Origin: Patagioenas fasciata
Taxonomy: Eukaryota > Chordata > Aves > Columbiformes > Columbidae
Assembly: GCF_037038585.1 (NCBI RefSeq)
Contig: NC_092521.1
Location: 77,180,398 to 77,244,397 of the forward strand
DNA: 64,000 nucleotides
Direction: 5' to 3'
The stretch's first letter is position 1. Each line of letters begins with the position of its first letter. The translations under genes and the position numbers were made by a program. Of this stretch, positions 25,624-37,600 are shown one piece after another. Below the pieces are notes generated by a model. It did no database searches, was not told the DNA's origin, and saw only the letters and a program-made list of their open reading frames with translations.

Positions 25624-27839
25624 CTGTTCAAAGAACACACCAGGAAAAATTTAAGAAATCTCGAAAGTGTACTTTCCAGTTCAAATGCATTTAAGTTTTA
25701 AAAATGTGAAGAGCAGATGGAAAGCACTGTTGCGTGTTTCTCTGAAGTCCCCTTGTACACATTCTATCGTGACTTTCTTTTAGCCAGCTTCAAAATTTCA
25801 CTTCTACAAGTTTCACTTCTTCCAATTACATATGCCATGCAAGAATGCAGTATCTTAAAATGATCCAAAGGAAAAAAAAACCTCTCTCCTATCTTCAAGT
25901 GCTTAAAGGCTCCTCACTCTCTGCCACTTTCACTGGGTCTGTATGGTCAGATCTCCTTGACTTATTTTGTTTTCACAGAGCAACTGGTAAGAGGAGACTA
26001 CTTCACCGGCAAGGTAAGGTAGCATGAAAAACTGCCTGCAGAAGGAAACCTACTGCAGGAATGCCAGTCCGTGGGAAGAAAGGTGGGATCTAAAACTACT
26101 TTTGGCTCCAATCTTAGGGGTGGCTGGCTTTTAAGATTAACGTGCACTTTTAGCCAGGTCTGCCAGTGTTAGTTCTCAAGTGCCACTGCTGGGCAGGGTC
26201 AGTGCAGTTGTAACCATTACGCCACCTGTTAACAACTGTTATTTCTAGAGTCGGTCCCATGAAGTTTTCAAAAAATAGCGGGAAACAACTGCTGCTGGTG
26301 CTCAGTGACGAGGGAGCAGAATAGCACCACAACTTCCCTCTGGGACAAACAGAAGTCAGAAACTCCCTGTATGCCATCGGCTTATGGGGTGACAATCTTA
26401 CACAGGCATATTTTTTTATAATATTTTTTATGAAGCTTATGTTTCAGATGGCCTGTTTCACACCTGACCCCATTTCAATCTACTACAAGTTCTTCCTTTC
26501 TGTTCTGACACGACTTTTTTAAAAATTTTAATCACTAGGTTAACTTCTTACATTTTTTCACTACTCCAGTTTTCAAACATCTCCTCTTCTCAGACTTGAC
26601 ATTCTATACCTTCTTTCCCCCTGATGCTGCTCTTTGCTTTTTCCATGCCTCTCTGAACCCTCATACCTTGTTGTCTCAAACAGCTCTTCTATGACTTGTG
26701 GGTACTGTAACAGTCCAGCAGGTGACAGTCAGTCTAGTAAGTACTGTAAGTACTAGCAAAAAAATGCCTATCTTCAAATCAAAATATTGTAAAATAATTC
26801 AGGTTGGAAAGCATCCCAGGATGTCTCTAGTCCAACCTCCTGCTCAAAGCAGAGCTAGCTATCAGATCAGACCAGCTTACTCAAGTTGATTTTCAGGACC
26901 ACTAAGGACAGAGACTGACTAGCCCCCACAGGCATTTATTTTCAAGCTTTTGCATGACCATGAAACTGGGGGCCTGTGATTTTTAGTCTGAGATTTCCTC
27001 TGTCACTCATAAAAAAAATACCACTACCCTACAACTGTTAAAGTGCTATCAAAATTACTAAACATTAATGCAATAATTAGTTAGAGGTAAATTAGGCATC
27101 CACCTTGATGCAGATGGAGGTCCAAGAAATACAGCAGTCTGCTTACCCCTATGGACTGGGGAAAATGGCATCAGCTCACTCTTTCCACCTACGTGATCTG
27201 ACACAACGATAGCATCTTACAGGTAAACCAACCCATTACACACCCCAGTGGTATAAAGGCCATCATGATAAAGGTACTCATCATGTAAAGCTATGATAAA
27301 AACCCTGTCACAGCACAAAAGACATGAATTACTGATCATATGATTAATGGCTAGTAAATACTAATTATTTAGTTTATGGATTTCCAGGTTCTGCCTGCTG
27401 TTAAAATCCAGGGAATAACGCCTGGAAACCCAAGTACCTCAAGGCACATATGGCAGCTGAAGCACGTATGTTCAAACACGTATCCCTGCAGGCAGGAGTG
27501 TTGCTCCTCATCACAGATCAAGCTATAGCAGCAGATTACATGCAACCACTTTCAAAGAAAATGAATGCAGTAATATCTAGCTTAGATATGAAAAGAAGAT
27601 CCAATAAACTGAAAGTGCTAAAATTCAAAGTAAAACAGTGGAAGTAATTTCAATAAATAATTTCTATTTCACACAAAAAGAATGCTCAAAGGGAATTACA
27701 CAAATACACAAAACATTAAGCCTCTTCTCATGAAAAAGGAAGAGGAATGGAACAGCTTAATTTTGCTCTGATCAGTGATAATTCTGGAAAGCCTACAATC
27801 ACTTTTCTATGATTGAAAGAAATTTAATGGTAATCTTAC
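25624..27839 (-). other. DAP: last DAP intron (about 2.2 kb)
   Basis: It is bounded on the minus strand by a GTAAG donor just below 27840 and an AACAG acceptor just above 25623. Phase is kept across the junction. The only recognised content is an old CR1 fragment at 26.8-26.9 kb; the rest is unremarkable AT-rich sequence. Confidence 0.85.
26788..26935 (-). repeat. CR1 LINE fragment, diverged
   Basis: On the plus strand it reads as a reversed CR1 3' end: AATTCAGGTTGGAAAGCATC, then CTAGTCCAACCTCCTGCTCA and AGCAGAGCTAGCTATCAGAT. It lies in the same orientation as DAP, inside the last intron. The 5' border fades out and is approximate. Confidence 0.82.
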
Positions 27840-27882
27840 CCTAGCAATGACACCGGAGATGAACACCGTTGGTTTAGGTGGG
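27840..27882 (-). CDS. DAP: DAP internal coding exon (encodes PPKPTVFISGVIAR)
   Basis: On the minus strand a T-rich tract and CAG acceptor precede 43 bases, followed by a GTAAG donor. The first base (C) completes a serine codon begun in the upstream exon. The rest encodes PPKPTVFISGVIAR, the highly conserved middle of DAP. The next exon (25504-25623) continues with GDKDFPP in phase 0. The exon is far too short for ORF-based detection, and its identity rests on the protein match plus intact splice sites. The upstream coding exons, which should encode the N-terminal segment with the acidic/lysine-rich stretch, were not found in this window. Confidence 0.95.
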
Positions 27883-28597
27883 CTGAAAAAAATTAATAGA
27901 GATTATTTGTACAAATTATTTAGCAGGTAAAATGAAAAGTATATCACACATAGAATGCAAAAACCAAGTTGCATTTTTGGCATTTAATGAACGTTTCAAA
28001 CAGACAACACAAATTTCCTCTTCAAAAGATTATTGCCTTGGTATTTACCGCACCCAAGAACAGATATATAGGTTTTGGCTGCTATTCCCTCACATTAATT
28101 GTGACAGCAGTAAAAGGCTAGTCCAACAACACTCTGCTCCTTGCTTAAAGCTGAGAGTCTTTGTTTGTTTGCACTGGTTTCTTAATCCTCAAATTTTCTA
28201 TATAAGCTGCCAGCAGTACTTTAGGCTTAGTATATTTGTATTGCAACAATGAAAACTACAGTTGGACTAAACTTACTGCTATGATAGAGAATAAAATTAA
28301 ATTCAAATTTATATCTGTCAATCAAATGGATCAAGATTCTGAGTCTCAGGAAAACAACACCCAGTACTTTAAACCGAGATTCTCAAGCAGATATTTATCT
28401 ATTCTGTTACACAGGAGAATCACATCTGCAGTAAAAGAAATGTTAAAAAACATAAAGCAAAGTCTGTCCTGCTTTTTCATTTGCAGACCTCCATCCATCC
28501 CAAATGAAAGACTCTCCACAGCTGAAATTCAACTAACAAGGAGGGCCTGGTTGAAGTAGTAAAGGTTGAGTGCTGCCTTGGCTGCAGTGACCATGAG

Positions 28598-30517
28598 GTG
28601 GTGGAGTTCAGGATCTCACATGGCAGGAACAGAATACCAAGCAGAATTGCAACCCTGGACTTCAGTAGAGCCAACTTTGGCCTTTTCAAGCAATTGCTAG
28701 GGGAAATCCTGTGGGAAAGGGTACTTGACGGTAAAGGGGCTCAAGACAGTTGGTTAGCATTCAGGGACTGTTTCTTCCAAGCTCAAGATCAGAGCATCCT
28801 GACATGTAGGAAGTCAAGGAAGGGAGCCAGGAGACCTGCGTGGTTAAACAGGGAACTGCTGGGTATGCTCAAGTGGAAGAGGAGAGTTTATAGATCATGG
28901 AAGGAGGGGCTGGCCACTTGGGAAGAATATAAAGCTGTTGTCAGAGGGTGTAGGGAAGCAACTAGGAAAGCTAAGGCCTCCTTAGAATTAAACCTGGCAA
29001 GAGGGGTCAAGGACAACAGAAAGAGTTTTTTCAAATACATGGCAGATAAAACTAACACCAGAGGCAACGTAGGCCCACTGATGAATGAGGTGGGTGCCCT
29101 GGTGACAGAAGACACAGAGAAGGCAGAGTTACTGAACACCTTCTTTGTCTCTGTCTACTCTGCCGGAGGCTGTCCTGAGGAGCCCTGTACCGCTGAGGCC
29201 CCAGAGGAAGTCAGGACAATGGAGGAGACTGCTTTAGTTGATGAGGACTGGGTTAGGGAGCAATTAAGCAACCTGGACATCCATAAATCCATGGGTCCAA
29301 ACAGGATGCACCTGTGGATACTGAGGGAGCTGGCTGAGGTCATTGCTAGACCACTCTCCATCATCTTTGCCAAGTCTTGGGAAATGGGAGAGGTGCCTGA
29401 GGACTGGAGGAAAGCAAATGTCACTCCAGCCTTCAAAAAGGGCAAGAAGGAGGACCTGGGTAACTATAGACCAGTCAGCCTCACTTCCATCCCTGGGAAG
29501 GTGATGGAACAACTTATCCTTGGTGCCATCTCAAGGCATATCAAGGATAAGAGGGTCATTAGGGGCAGTCAACATGGCTTCACCAAGGGGAAGTTATGCC
29601 TAACCTACCTCATAGCCTTTTATGAGGACATAACCAGGTGGACAGGTGATGGTAAAGCAGTGGATGTGGTCTATCTTGATTTCATTCAAGCATTTGACAC
29701 AGTCTCCCACAGCATCTTCACAGCTAAACTGAGGGACTGTGGACTGGACGATCAGGTAGTGAGGTGGACTGTGAACTGGCTGAAGGAAAGAAGCCAGAGA
29801 GTCGTGGTCAATGGGATGGAGTCCAGTTGGAGGCCTGTATCTAGTGGAGTGCCCCAGGGATCAGTACTGGAGCCTGTATTATTCAATACATTCATCAGTT
29901 ACTTGAATGAGGGAATAGAGTGCCCTATCAGCAAGTTTGCTGATGACACCAAGCAGGGAGGAGTGGCTGACATGCCAGAAGGCTGTGCTGCCATCCAGCA
30001 AGACCTGGACAGGCTGGAGAGCTGGGTGGGGAAAAATTTAATGAAATATAACATGGCCAAGTGTAGAGTCTTGCAACTGGGCAGTAAAAACTCCAAGTTC
30101 CAGCATAAGTTGGAGAACGACCTGTTAGAGAGCAGTGTAGGGGAAAGGGATCTAGGGGTCCTGGTGGACAGCAGGATGACCATGAGCCAGCACTGTGATC
30201 TTGTGGCCAAGAAGGCCAATGGCATCCTGGGGTGTATTAGAAAGGGGGTGGGTAGCAGGTTGAGAAAGGTTCTCCTCCTCCTCTACTCTGCCCTGGTGAG
30301 ACCACATCTGGAATATTGTGTCCAGTTCTGGGCCCCTCAGTTCCAGAAGGACAGGGAACTGCTGGAGAGAGTCCAGCGCAGACCCACGAAGGTGATGAAG
30401 GGAGTGGATTATCTCCCTTATGAGGAAAGACTGAGGGAGCTGGGTCTCTTTAGTTTGGAGAAGAGGAGACTGAGGGGTGACCTCATTAATGTTTACACAT
30501 ATATAGTGAGTGAGTGA
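28598..30517 (+). pseudogene. CR1 ORF2 reverse transcriptase, open for 639 codons
   Basis: The frame has no internal stop from the endonuclease end to 30517. Reverse-transcriptase blocks are visible: [20 protein letters not shown] with [20 protein letters not shown] at about residues 267-310, YLDF-IQAFD (motif A) near residue 358, SGVPQGSVL (motif B) near 418, and the catalytic FADD (motif C) at about 447-450. A CR1 C-terminal domain follows ([41 protein letters not shown]). Motif A has Gln where Lys of SKAFD is usual, and VLEP where VLGP is usual, which are signs of decay. The first codon in the stated range is GTG and not a real start; the frame is entered from the truncated endonuclease. 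The frame breaks at a GTGA microrepeat and the C-terminus continues in another frame. Confidence 0.93.
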
Positions 30518-30743
30518 GTGTCAGGAGGATGGAGCCAGACTCTTCTCAGTGACAACCAATGATAAGACAAGGGGTAATGGGTTCAAACTGGAACAAAAGA
30601 GGTTCCACTTAAATTTGAGAAGAAACTTCTTCTCAGTGAGGGTGACAGAACACAGGAACAGGCTGCCCAGGGGGGTTGTGGAGTCTTCTTCTCTGGAGAC
30701 ATTCAAAACCCACCTGGACACTTTCCTGTGTAACCTCATCTAG
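30510..30743 (+). pseudogene. CR1 ORF2 C-terminus, displaced frame
   Basis: This frame encodes [20 protein letters not shown], an [15 protein letters not shown] stretch and [15 protein letters not shown], the standard C-terminal end of CR1 ORF2. It is out of frame with the 639-codon body. The junction lies in the microsatellite GTGAGTGAGTGAGTG at about 30506-30520, which occupies the place of the usual tyrosine/glycine-rich linker, so a slippage event explains the break. Confidence 0.9.
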
Positions 30744-31561
30744 GTGTTCCTGCTCCGGCAGGGGGATTGGACTAGATGATTTTCCGACGTCCCTTCCAAT
30801 CCCTAACATTCTGTGATTCTATGTGATTCTGAAGCCTGGTCAGCACGAGGGATCAGTTTCCCTGGGCCACTGATCTATTGAACTGACCACCTCTACATGG
30901 AGGCCGAAGTGCAGCCATGTCTAACAGCTCACCCATGGTCGTGGGCATTGGCACAGTGCCTAAGTTGTAAATTCTTAGCAACTCCAGCGGTCTTCTGGGC
31001 AAGTAAGCCCATACATCTGCATGGGGTCTGCAGAAGGATGGAGACCAGGAGCTCCAGAAAATCTCCACAATAAAGATAATTCTTCTGTAAGAAAACCATG
31101 TAACCTGAGGCATTGAGAAGGGAAAGAGGGTGTGGAGATGAAGTTGTGCCTCCCTCTGAGCACGTCGACAACCAAGGACTCTGAGCAGGTGTCTCATTAT
31201 TTGGAGCACAAGAAGGGTCTCTACTCTGTGATGTTATCGCTGACAAGGTTGGAACAACATAAAGCAAACACAAATCAAATGATCTGTTAGAGGAATGATA
31301 AAGATTATTATGATGTACTTTACAACTACACAGCTTGTAAAGATTTATTAATATGATGCTATGTAAAGTTAAGGTAACAAGCAGTACAGTATTAGACCTT
31401 GATATAATGGTCTAATAAATATTGCCTGAGCCCAGTTTAAGTTATGGTTTTCCTACACAGTCTCTGAATACATTAGTTATTCAATAAGACTCATCACCCC
31501 TTCAAGAAATCTTTAGAAAGTCAGAAGGTGAAAGACAGGAGTAGAAAAAGGGAGAAAAGAA

Positions 31562-31610
31562 GGATCTTTTGAGGTCCCTTCCAATCCCAAACATACTGTG
31601 ATACTGTGAT
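31562..31610 (+). repeat. CR1 LINE, very short 3' tail
   Basis: Only the last 50 bases of a CR1 are present: GATCTTTTGAGGTCCCTTCC, AATCCCAAACATACTGTGAT and ACTGTGAT. It lies 0.7 kb downstream of the large CR1 and is a separate insertion. Confidence 0.8.
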
Positions 31611-34600
31611 AATTTCTGCTCTAAAATACCTCCATTTAAGAGTAGCAGTGATATTTCTTGCACTGAGAAAGAATATTTTGATAGCTATATTAGACTTCTT
31701 CAATCTAATCTTCTGTCAGTATAAACTAATAGCAAACAAAGATCAATAGGAAAACACTCTCATTTTATCCTAATCATACTGAGCCAAGGAGTATGTTACA
31801 GTTTGCATGGGATTTCCTGAATGCTGAGTAACAAACTCAAAGAAATAACTCTGACTGAGAAAACACAGATGTACTGCAGTGGCTCAAGGTACCATTCATA
31901 AACTAACACCATGACACTATAAATGAAATTGACAGCAAACAGATAAAAAAATGCATGGCAAGTTATTCTTCAACCATACATGGAATCTGGCTTTAGTCAC
32001 ACTCAGAAAAACACTTGATTGCTTGATGTCACATTATTATTAATATTGTATAGTGAGAAATTCAAATCAGATTATTTTTTCCTTATGTTCTATGACCTTC
32101 CGGTGTTCACCATGCTTGGATGACACATGAAATTCAAATAAATGTTTCCCAAAAAGAGCCTGTATTTGCTGAATGTGCTACGGCTTGTCTGCCTAGCACC
32201 AAGCTCTATTATCTGCTGTCTGTTCCATACTTCCTGCTTTAAAAACAAGATAAATGCTCCCTGAATTCGGCCAAAAATGACAACCAGAAGGAATCTTGAG
32301 TGCAATGGCTGTTTCAAGCACAGCTTTTCCCACTGAAAATCATAAAAGTCTTCTCAGAAACCCTGCTATCAACATTTAAAGGACCTGAGTTTGCAAGTGC
32401 CAGGTTCCCTGGGTACACAATAAATCTGGATAATGTTAAAATATTTGCTAAATTTTTGTACTTATTTTTACTTAGTTGTACATTGCTTTGTCTAAGGAAC
32501 TAAGCTGAAGATCCTACAAGCAACATTTTCAGAATTAGTTAAAGCCAAAAATCCAGTCTGAAATTTATGCTTCAGGTAGCACTGCGGAATTAGCTAGCAT
32601 ATCTTTATAAAGAAGACAAGAATCATCAGTACCATTTTCCTGGTAAAAATTATATCCTTCAGATATAAAGCACTTGAACACTACCATAAATAATATATTT
32701 AGCCATAGTTCTTGGGACTGTCTTCAGTTGCACTGTCTTAGAAACAGGACGCTAATGAGGACTGTGCCATGGGTGCACGTAAAACACCTCACACTAACTC
32801 ACCTACAGTTAATGTGGAACATTTTAGGATAGCACAGGGCAAACCACTGACACATAAGGAACAACCAAACAGTAAACCAGAATTGTCAAAATGTATCTAC
32901 ATCCATATGCAGCTGAACAGATATATCCTTGACTTTCATCTTCTCCATGGCTTTTTGATGGGACTCTTCTTGCGTTATGCTAGATTTCCAATTTCTAAAT
33001 GGAGGAACTAATGGGAATGCTGATGTGGCTTACAGCTCAAACACCTCTAACCTTCATCCACAAAGATCTTCTACAGAAACCCCTGAACTCATTTCTGGCT
33101 GACCTGAGTTCCCACACTCAGCTGCGGCACACGCTGTAATGAGGCTGCACCTCTCTACTTAACTGATTACAACAGCAAAATGCTTTGTGCCTATGGAAGA
33201 TACATCAGCCTCTCATGGAGCTCATTATCATGCATTATTCTCTAGCAGGACAAAAGACAAAAAGCTGGCCAGAAACTTGAATGATTGACTGTGTCTATAT
33301 TTATGTTCTATGTTAAAGCCACTGGCTTTCCCCTCAATTTTACTACATTGTCCCAGAAAAGATCTTTAAAAATTTAATATTATCAGTTATCTTTGATAAT
33401 TTATAGAACCGGAATCAGGCCAGAGCATATATAATCACACATCTATACTAATGAAGAATTAAACAGAAGAGAGAAGGTCTGGATATTCAGTCACTGATTC
33501 ACACTTCAATTCCATTCTTAATGAAAAAAATATTTCTACAGATTAACTTCTTCGCTATAAATGCCATCTCTGCTGCCAGACTCTCAAACCATTGGCATTT
33601 TCAGACCCAGATTAGCTGCCAGGACTATAAATCCGTAATTGCACTCTGGGACATCTACTGGGATTGCAGTGTTGCAACATCACCCATCTCTCCCAAGTAA
33701 CCACCGAAAATAGAAACAAAAATGGGGAATATGCACAGGCTATCATCGCTACATTTGAAAGCACTTTCAAGTGCTTTAAATTCTATTGGTGTTTTATGCG
33801 AAGCACAACCTACATTCCCAGTATTTTGTAAGCTGTGATGGTTGCTTTGAGGATATACTTAATCTGATGAAAATCAATTTGACAGATGTTGTTTTGAAAA
33901 CGCACCATTCCTTTGTCTAGGTATCAGTAAAGACAACGAAAAAATATTACTTTCTGACAAAAACCAATTTTGTTTATACATATATGTGCTTTAAAGCTAT
34001 TTAATACACATATTTATTTAAAGTTAAGTAATAGCCACAGCCAATATTGCGCAAGGAAGATAATAGCGTGCTTGCCAAGACTGCTTAGAGTGTGTGTCAA
34101 TACTTCCAGAGCAAATCTTTGTTTTGTTATAACATATGGAGAAAAAAAACTCCACATCTGTTAAGACCTGAGTGTTCAAAGAACTCGCTCTGATTTTATA
34201 TGTGCCACGCTGCTAAGAATTGCACCTGTTTAACATCAGACTCTCTACTGGATTAATTCGTCCTGATTATGTTCAAATAAAACAAAGATTTCTATTATTT
34301 CATAATACATAGCTGGAATAAGACCTTTATCTGACATTGCAGTTATATCACAAAGAAAATAGAATACTTGAAAAGATCATTAACTAGCTGAAATGAGGCA
34401 TGAATAACATTAAAATCTCATGCTTTCACCTTAGAGGGATTGGTTGAACTGAATTCTGACAGACATACTGCAAAGACAGAAACAGTGACATTGGGATTAT
34501 TGTGAAATCTCCCACAGGTCACAGAACACACATAGGGCAGATGAGTATTTATCCAACTCCATTTAAAAAACAGAATAAATTACTTTTCTACATTAACAGG

Positions 34601-37600
34601 CCATTTTATAGTTACTGTATCTATCTATGTATCTAGCGTACGAGCGCACACACATGCAGAGGCTCTGCATGTACACACATACAGATCACACAGATTCACA
34701 GCTGTCTAAGGGTGGTCCCAAAAGCAGGGAAGAGCACAGCACATTCCCACAGCCATGTGGGGGATGAACACACGTGGCCCCTCTCCCGTTTGCAGAATCT
34801 GAAACGGCCGACCTCACCGTCACCTGACGGGATGGGTCTGGATCTGATGCTGGTTTCTAGTGGCGGGCTGAATGGCAGATTCCATGTGGAGAAAGGACTA
34901 CGAGCATTGCTCACAATGTGATCCAGAACAAAAGCCTACATTTAGAGTCACCTAACCAGGAAACAGAACCGAGCACACGCATCATCCCTTTCCACATGAA
35001 CTATAAAAACTCCTCAAATGGGATATGGGTCTTAATATAGCCAGCCGGTGTAGGAGGCTAGTGCTCCCTGTTCACTGGTGATCAGAAAAAGAAATGAAAC
35101 CAACATGGTAAGACAAATAAAGAATGAGAAAAAACAATGGTAAAAATGGATCCTCACAGTATACCTCATTTAAAATACTGTATTGAGTCCAGGAACACCA
35201 TAAGTAAAGAATCAGACCAGAAAAAAAGCTGGAAAAAATAGCTGAGAGAGCATGGAGAACCTTCTCTCTGAGCAGATAGCTATGAACTATTTGCATATGG
35301 TGTACAAAAGAGTGAAGAATATTGTTCCCATTTACCTTTGTTATAGTAAAAGTAGAAAATGACACTTGAAGTAAAAGACATATTTAAAACTAATAATAGC
35401 AGATGGCTTTAAAATACCATAGGATTAAACGCAGAACCTCCTGAAAATAAGGCCACATCAAGATCAAAAGTTTAGTGAGATTCAAAACCAGAATTAGACA
35501 TTTATATGATGCAAACCCATTCACATCAGTTATATTAGAAATGCATAAAAGTTGTATGAATGCTGATGCTCCAGGGCTCAAGTTATCTTTAAACTGATCA
35601 GGACTACAAAGAAATCTCTTCTGTGCAGAGGTTACCCTTAGATATTACCCTTTCTGTCTTCAACTAAATATCACAAGAGATTATCTTCCAGATACATCTG
35701 ATCCGTCCAAAATTCATATACGTATTGTAAATCAGGGTACAAGCACAGTCTCAAGATTACCAATATGCCAATATTTAAAACAGGTTAGCTTACTTTAAAA
35801 AGGACAGAACGACCCAGATGTAAGGCTTCTTTTAGGCTAGAAGATATTTTGTTAAAATAGATCAAAAAATGTTAGATACTTTAAAACATACTAAGTTAAT
35901 CTTCTAAATGGGAATGATTCATATTTGTGTTTTCATACTCATGGGAATTAATGACACGTCTTATCATTGGTGATCACCTTTTGCTGTTTAAGTGGGCCTA
36001 GTAAACAATCATGAAATATATTAATAATAGCATGACATGTTTATCCAAGACTTAAGAACCACAGATCACATCCTAATTTAAGTACCAAAGAATAATGGTG
36101 GTGTTTGTAATTTGGTGTTTCCTCCCTTTAATCAAATCACGCAGTGGGATGTACTGTGGCTCAGTGTTGGCGTCCAGCTGTGGAAAGGAAAGGAGAAATT
36201 CCCAGGACAGGCTAGGAACTGAAAAGGCACCTACACAGAACCCAGAGCTGCACCCAGCTCCCAGCACCGCAGGGCATGGGCAGTGTGCGGGCAGCGCGCC
36301 CCCCCTCCCACCAGCACCCTGAATCTGCAGGCACCTGAAAAATGAGTAGAACCTTCTACTTGCCCATTACTTCCTTGCCTATTTTCAAATAATATATGTC
36401 ATTCTCTCTTATTAACAAGTTGCTTAGGCAAGCAAAATAGAAAACCTATATGAAACCGTATGATTTGCAGTTACCCATTGATCCTCCAACTGTTACCTAA
36501 TTAGAGCAAGTTCTGCTATTTTCTACCTTGTCCTGGCATGATATTCACTCTGTGAACAGAAGTTCTCCAAATATTCTGAAACTTCAGATTTTAATCCTGC
36601 CCCGATCTTTCTGAAATAAAAAGCACTTTGGCCAGTTGTTCAAACCATCCAGCTAATCTTCAAGGTTGCTTGGGAATTCGTATTTTCTGGTTGTGAAACA
36701 TGAAAGCAAACTAGTCGTAATTTCAGCCTAATGCTTCTTTAAAGACATCCAGATACTTCTTTATAGGGTCGCTTATTTGAATTTACATAGTTGCCTTTGA
36801 TTTTGGCATTGTCTGCAAAAATAAATTCCAAGATGATTAAAAACACACTGAGATGATTAAAACCACATTTCTCAGCAATCGAGTAAAACTAACAAGCATA
36901 CTGCTCATCAGCTTGCCTGAAATACTTTCCCATTGGTTATTTAGGTTATTAACTTTCTGGACAGAAAAGGAATAATTAGTCTGACTGACTACCAGAGGGA
37001 AATACTCTTGCTGATTGCACGGGGACACACAGTATCTGATATTCTATAATAACTTATCCTGCTGAGGTCATTTATTTATCTGCCATAGCTTTCAAACCTT
37101 TAAGATCACCCACAGGATGGCACTGTTGAACCTCTGAGTATTGTGTACAGCAAGTAGGGAACAACCTCAAAGAAATCCAGGTGCTGTGGCAAATACTGCA
37201 GCAAGTAAAAAGCAATACTTCCCCTTGATGCCAAATCTTGATGAAATGGAGCACATATATACACACACAACACAAATCCATTCACATACCTACAGACACT
37301 ACTTTTAGAAAACAATTTTCTTGTCTCTGTGTATAAGTCTGTGCCCTGATATATCCCATGAGAGAGCTTCTGCTCTGCTAAATTGCTCCTCCTCATATGT
37401 AGGCAAAATTAATGTGTTTGATGGAAGAACTCAATGCCCTATCAGGAAATTCTAATGACTATTTGTTTTGCTATTAACAAACAAGAAAACGGGGTGTCCT
37501 GATCTTTTAACGAGGTGGTAAATTACTGGCCATTCTATTTAATAGCAACTGACTGACATTCATTGTTCTTACATTCACTGTTAATGTATTGCAGCATATG

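Larger units (their letters stand above)
28515..30835 (+). mobile_element. CR1 LINE, 5'-truncated, about 2.3 kb, relatively young
   Basis: The element enters in the C-terminal part of the endonuclease domain. TNKEGLV appears at about 28533, followed by the GCSDHE motif that closes the apurinic endonuclease fold. It then runs through the reverse transcriptase and ends in a CR1 3'UTR with GGATTGGACTAGATGAT, TTCCAATCCCTAACATTCTG and a terminal TGTGATTCTATGTGATTCT. The untranslated tail matches those at 5.5 and 62.2 kb, so the three belong to the same or closely related subfamilies. ORF1 and most of the endonuclease are missing, so it cannot move by itself. It sits antisense to DAP. Confidence 0.93.
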
